64,000 nt of DNA from Glycomyces terrestris (GTDB lineage: Bacteria > Actinomycetota > Actinomycetes > Mycobacteriales > Micromonosporaceae): contig NZ_RSEB01000001.1 in NCBI RefSeq assembly GCF_003933745.1, positions 558,001-622,000 of the forward strand, in the 5' to 3' direction. Below, piece by piece: positions 60,568 to 64,000 of the stretch. Under the pieces are notes generated by a model. That model ran no database searches and was not told the DNA's origin. It saw only the letters and a program-made list of their open reading frames with translations. The first letter of the stretch is position 1; each line of letters begins with the position of its first letter. Position numbers and translations under genes: made by a program.

Positions 60568-63500
60568 TCAGCGGGATTCGGCTGCGGCGAGGATGCGGTG
60601 GGCTGCGGCTTCGGCTGGGCGGTGGCCGGTCTCCTTGCAGAGTTCCAGGGCCCGCCAGGCTGAGGCCGCGGCGGAGGACGGGCGGCCCTGGGCGAGTTCG
60701 ATGGCGGCGATCTGGTTGTGCGCCTGGGCTTCCAGGAAGCGGTACTCGCCGGCCTCGGCCGCGTCGAGGGCCCGGGCCGCCGCGGCGCGGGCGGGTTCGG
60801 GACGGCCGCTTCGCAGGAGTGCGCCGGCGCGGCCGATGAGCGCTTCGACGCGGTGGAACGCGGTGGCGTCCTGCTCGGTCATCGCGAGCGCGCGGTCGTA
60901 CACCGCGATGGCGGCGTCGTACTCGCCCGCGGCGTCGCGGGCCGCGGCGAGGGTGACCATGGCATGGGTCCGGATCCGGTGGTCGGCCGCGTCGGTCCTG
61001 GTGTCCACCACGTGCTCCGCGAGTTCGAGCGCGGCCGCGACGTCGCCTTCGGCGAGGCGCAGGCGCGCGGTGGCCCCCTGGAGGTCGCCGGACTTGTCGT
61101 AGCCGGGTCCCGAGCGTTCGAGTTCGGCGGCCGCGGCGAGGCGGGCGGCGGCGGCCTCGGGCCGGCCGCGGAAGAGCTCGATCTCGGCCAGGTGGATGAG
61201 CACGACGGGCTTGACGGAGTCGGCGCCGATCTCGTCGGCGACCTCCAGTGCCTGGTGGAAGTAGGCGACGCCGGGTTCGAGGTCGCCGAGGAGCGAGTGG
61301 AGGATGCCGAGCCAGTGCAGGTTGACGCATTCGGCGTGGCGCTCGCCGACGGCCCGGTTGTCGCGCAGCGCGGCGTCGAGGTGGCGCAGGCCCTCGCGCA
61401 TGCGCCCGAGGTAGAACGCGCCCGCGCCGAGGTTGAACTCGGCGGCCGCCGCGCCGGCGGTCCAGCCGCACAGCCTCGCGTGCGCGGCCGCGGCGAGGCC
61501 GTGCGCAGTGGACTCGCCGGTGCGGTTCGACCGGATCAGGGCGCAGGCCATGACGAGTTCGGCGGCGGCGAGGCCGGGCACGTCGCCGGCCGCCTCGGCC
61601 GCGGCGAGGGCCGCGCGGCCCAGGCGGAGCCCGTCGCTGCCGAGCATGCCGCGCCAGACGTGGCCGCGCAGCATGTCCGCGAGCCGCCAGGCGGTCGCGG
61701 GCTTCCCGTCCCGGGCGGCGAACTCGACGGCCGCCACGAGGTTGCTCCACTCGGCCTTGAGCCACTCGGCGGCCTCGGCGGTGGTCGTGATCGGGGCCGC
61801 GGCGGCGTCGGCGGGCCGCGGCAGGCCGACCTCTTCGGGGCACAGGAGCGACCTGCACGCGTGGGCGCAGCTGAGGTACCAGTCGAGGAGTCGCGTCGCG
61901 GCCGCGTCCCGGTCCGGTTGCGGCTCTTCGCAGTCCAGGAGTTCGGCGGCGTAGAGGCGGACGAGGTCGTGCAGGCGGTACCGGCCCGGGCGCCCGTGCT
62001 CGACCAGGTGGGCGTCGACGAGGCGGCGGAGCGCGTTCGACGCCTCGCAGGGCGCGCCGCCGACGAGCGGGAGGACGCTGTCGGGTCCGAAGTCGGGGCC
62101 GGGGGTCAGGGCGAGGCGCCGGAAGAGGCGGGCGGTGTCCGGGTCGAGGGCGCGGTAGGACCAGGAGAAGACCGCCCGGAGGTCCGCGGCGTCCTCGTCG
62201 CCCGCGAGCGCGTCGAGGCGGGTGGTCTCCAGCTCGTCGGCGATGGCGGCGAGCGGGTGGTCGGGGCGGGTGGCCGCGCGGGCGGCGGTGATCGCGAGCG
62301 CCAGCGGCAGGCCGGCGCACGCGGCGAGGATGCGGTCCACCGACGCAGGTTCGGCGCCGGGCCGCTCGTCGCCGAGCTGGCGGCGGAGCAGGTCGGCGGC
62401 TTCGCCCGGGGTGAAGGTGCCGAGTTCGATGATGCGGGCGCCGTGGGAGGCGGCGAGCCCGACGAGCCTGCTGCGGCTGATGACCACGGTGTGGACCTGC
62501 GGCGAGTTCGGCAGGAGCGGGCGGACCTGGGCCGCGTCCTGGGCGTTGTCGAGGATCAGCAGGCGGCGTTCGCTGCCGACGACGGTGCGGTAGAGGCTGA
62601 TCTGCGCGTCGACGTCGGCCGGGATGCGGCGCGATTCGACGCCGAGGGCGCCGAGGAGCTGCCGGACCGCTTCGGTGGGCGTCATCGCCGCGGCGTTCGG
62701 CGCGAATCCCCGCAGGTCGATGTAGAGCCGCCCGCCGGGGAACTCGCGGGCGGCCCCGTGGGCCCAGTGGAGGGCGAGCACGGTCTTCCCGATCCCGCCC
62801 GGCCCCGCGAGGATGACGAACGGGGTCGCGCCGGCCTGGACCGATTCGTCGAGTGCCGTGAGCGCGTCGCCGCGGCCGGTGAAGGCGGCGGTCCCGGTGG
62901 GGAGGGTGACCGGCGCCGGGGCGGGGTCGGGCGCGGGTTCGAGCGCGGGATCAAGCGCGTGGTCGGTGGCGAGGTCGAGCGCCGGGTCCTCGCGGAGGAC
63001 GGCGGTGTGGAGGTCGCGCAGGGACTTGCCGGGGTCCGTGCCGAGTTCGTCGGCGAGGCAGTCGCGGACCTCGGCGAAGACGCGGAGGGCCTCGGGCCCG
63101 CGGCCGCAGCGGTACAGCGCGAGCATGTGCTGCTCGGCCAGGCGCTGGCGGTGGGGGTGCTCGGTCCGCAACCGCTGGAGTCCACTGAGGAGTGACGCGT
63201 GGCGGCCGAGTTCCAGCCCGATGTCGATGCGCTCCTCGGTGAGGGCGAGCCGGAGGTCGTCCAGGCGCCGCGCCGCCAGTTCCAGTTCCCGGCCGGTGAA
63301 CCCGGCGAGGGAGGGCCCGCGCCACTCGGCCAGCGCGTCGCCGAGCGCCGCCTCGGCCTCGACGAGCCGTCCCGAGGCGCGCAGGCGGCGCGCTTCGGCC
63401 GCGCTGCGCTCGCAGCGCAGGGTGTCGAGCTCATGGTCCTCGACGCGCATGAGGTAGCCGGAATCGGACTTCTCGAGCCGGTCGCCGGCGGGGCCGAGCC

Positions 63501-63717
63501 GGCTGCGCAGCGCGACCGCGATGTTCTGCACCTGCCTGACGGCGGTCGTCGGCGGCCGGCCTTCCCACAGGGCCGCGACGAGCCGGTCGGTGGGGACGGT
63601 CCGGTTCGCCTCGTCGAGCAGGACCGCGAGCAGCCGGGGGTGGTGTCGGCCGCCGATCGCCAACGGGCCGTGCGACGTGCGGACTTCGAGCGGACCGAGT
63701 ATTCGGAAATCCAACAT
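60568..63717 (-). CDS. AfsR/SARP-family regulator with NB-ARC and TPR domains
   Basis: A 1049-residue transcription regulator. The N-terminal OmpR-like winged helix (about 1-92: FRILGPLEVRTSHGPLAIGG) and bacterial transcriptional activator domain (about 98-243) form the SARP part. An NB-ARC ATPase follows with Walker A GPGGIGKT (305-312) and LLILDNAQD (Walker B), then a C-terminal array of TPR-like helices from about 650 on. This is the AfsR arrangement, which activates secondary metabolism in response to phosphorylation and ATP. ATG at 63717 has a strong AAGGAGG. No biosynthetic cluster is in view. Confidence 0.95.
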   Translation of the reverse strand: MLDFRILGPLEVRTSHGPLAIGGRHHPRLLAVLLDEANRTVPTDRLVAALWEGRPPTTAVRQVQNIAVALRSRLGPAGDRLEKSDSGYLMRVEDHELDTLRCERSAAEARRLRASGRLVEAEAALGDALAEWRGPSLAGFTGRELELAARRLDDLRLALTEERIDIGLELGRHASLLSGLQRLRTEHPHRQRLAEQHMLALYRCGRGPEALRVFAEVRDCLADELGTDPGKSLRDLHTAVLREDPALDLATDHALDPALEPAPDPAPAPVTLPTGTAAFTGRGDALTALDESVQAGATPFVILAGPGGIGKTVLALHWAHGAAREFPGGRLYIDLRGFAPNAAAMTPTEAVRQLLGALGVESRRIPADVDAQISLYRTVVGSERRLLILDNAQDAAQVRPLLPNSPQVHTVVISRSRLVGLAASHGARIIELGTFTPGEAADLLRRQLGDERPGAEPASVDRILAACAGLPLALAITAARAATRPDHPLAAIADELETTRLDALAGDEDAADLRAVFSWSYRALDPDTARLFRRLALTPGPDFGPDSVLPLVGGAPCEASNALRRLVDAHLVEHGRPGRYRLHDLVRLYAAELLDCEEPQPDRDAAATRLLDWYLSCAHACRSLLCPEEVGLPRPADAAAAPITTTAEAAEWLKAEWSNLVAAVEFAARDGKPATAWRLADMLRGHVWRGMLGSDGLRLGRAALAAAEAAGDVPGLAAAELVMACALIRSNRTGESTAHGLAAAAHARLCGWTAGAAAAEFNLGAGAFYLGRMREGLRHLDAALRDNRAVGERHAECVNLHWLGILHSLLGDLEPGVAYFHQALEVADEIGADSVKPVVLIHLAEIELFRGRPEAAAARLAAAAELERSGPGYDKSGDLQGATARLRLAEGDVAAALELAEHVVDTRTDAADHRIRTHAMVTLAAARDAAGEYDAAIAVYDRALAMTEQDATAFHRVEALIGRAGALLRSGRPEPARAAAARALDAAEAGEYRFLEAQAHNQIAAIELAQGRPSSAAASAWRALELCKETGHRPAEAAAHRILAAAESR

Positions 63718-63897
63718 GGTCCGACCTCCTTAGTGATCCGATTCTATAAGGCGAGGTCTCCTCGCCCCGGCGACCGCGGCGCACGGGACGGCCGTGCCGA
63801 TTCCGTGCCGGGTTCGTGCGGGGAGGCGCCACGCTGGGCGGAAGGTCCGCGGCGCCGCCCGCGCCGCGAACCGTCCCCGCACCGCGAAGGAGCCCCC

Positions 63898-64000
63898 ATG
63901 CGCATCGCCGTCCTCGGCACCGGGACGGTCGGCCGCACCGTCGCCGCCCGGCTGCTCGAACTCGGCCATCAGGTCACGACCGGCACCCGCGACCCCGAGG
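63898..64000 (+). CDS. NAD(P)-binding protein, N-terminus (partial)
   Basis: The first 34 codons read RIAVLGTGTVGRTVAARLLE, then a basic TGTRDPE end, a Rossmann motif of the NADPH:F420 oxidoreductase/NAD-binding_10 type. GAAGGAG precedes the ATG at 63898. The gene continues beyond the window and is divergent from the AfsR-like gene. Confidence 0.7.
   Translation, partial: MRIAVLGTGTVGRTVAARLLELGHQVTTGTRDPE

Noticed and set aside
60568..63717. AfsR-like gene as sign of an antibiotic cluster in the window
   Set aside because: No polyketide, peptide or terpene synthase is nearby; it is probably a global regulator.

Overview
The window is 64 kb of very GC-rich DNA. Coding regions have almost only G or C at third codon positions and many GTG or TTG starts. 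IdeR/DmdR-type iron boxes, an AfsR/SARP regulator, a DrrAB-like exporter and Tat/lipoprotein iron-binding proteins point to a filamentous or spore-forming actinomycete (Streptomyces, Glycomyces or Micromonospora-like). The genus cannot be fixed from the sequence. There is one tRNA gene, tRNA-Val(CAC), and no rRNA or CRISPR array.

Region 1 (1-7.8 kb) is a nitrogen-scavenging operon on the minus strand: an SSS-family permease, two DUF1989 proteins and a biotin-dependent 'urea' carboxylase. A divergent TetR gene and a perfect palindrome lie beside it. The gene set fits guanidine (carboxyguanidine deiminase) assimilation better than urea use. Region 2 (7.8-20.2 kb) is housekeeping and signalling: GDP-mannose dehydratase, two tandem aldo/keto reductases, a hydrolase, a GAF kinase/LuxR pair, an SDR coupled to a QueA-like protein, an SDR whose frame has lost its stop, an OmpR/HAMP-kinase pair and an LtrA membrane protein. 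Region 3 (20.2-25.4 kb) is a siderophore import locus: an ATPase and two permeases on minus, two paralogous binding proteins on plus, with an iron box before each binding protein. Region 4 (25.4-30.2 kb) holds a secreted nuclease and a rhamnogalacturonan lyase.

Region 5 (30.4-55.5 kb) looks like a genomic island. It starts at the 3' end of tRNA-Val, and a 69-bp segment that includes the tRNA terminator is repeated at 55.4 kb. Fragments of large serine recombinases lie inside the left repeat, at 48.1 kb and inside the right repeat. The two outer fragments would join in frame if the 25 kb were excised. The cargo is mostly exporters and regulators: PadR plus DrrAB-like ABC genes, two MFS exporters, several TetR genes with paired operators, a LysR cluster, a LuxR regulator, an intact sensor kinase beside a kinase-like protein without its phospho-histidine, a glycosyltransferase and small membrane proteins. 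Scrambled pieces of a regulator/kinase pair, a decayed TetR gene and truncated genes show repeated rearrangement.

Region 6 (55.5-64 kb) returns to ordinary composition: a two-domain DUF4333-like lipoprotein, a CBM2-GH5-X2 cellulase, a lyase-like gene remnant, a membrane protein, MsrA, a large AfsR/SARP-NB-ARC-TPR regulator and the start of an NAD(P)-binding protein.

All family assignments come from reading motifs in the translated sequence. No database search was possible.
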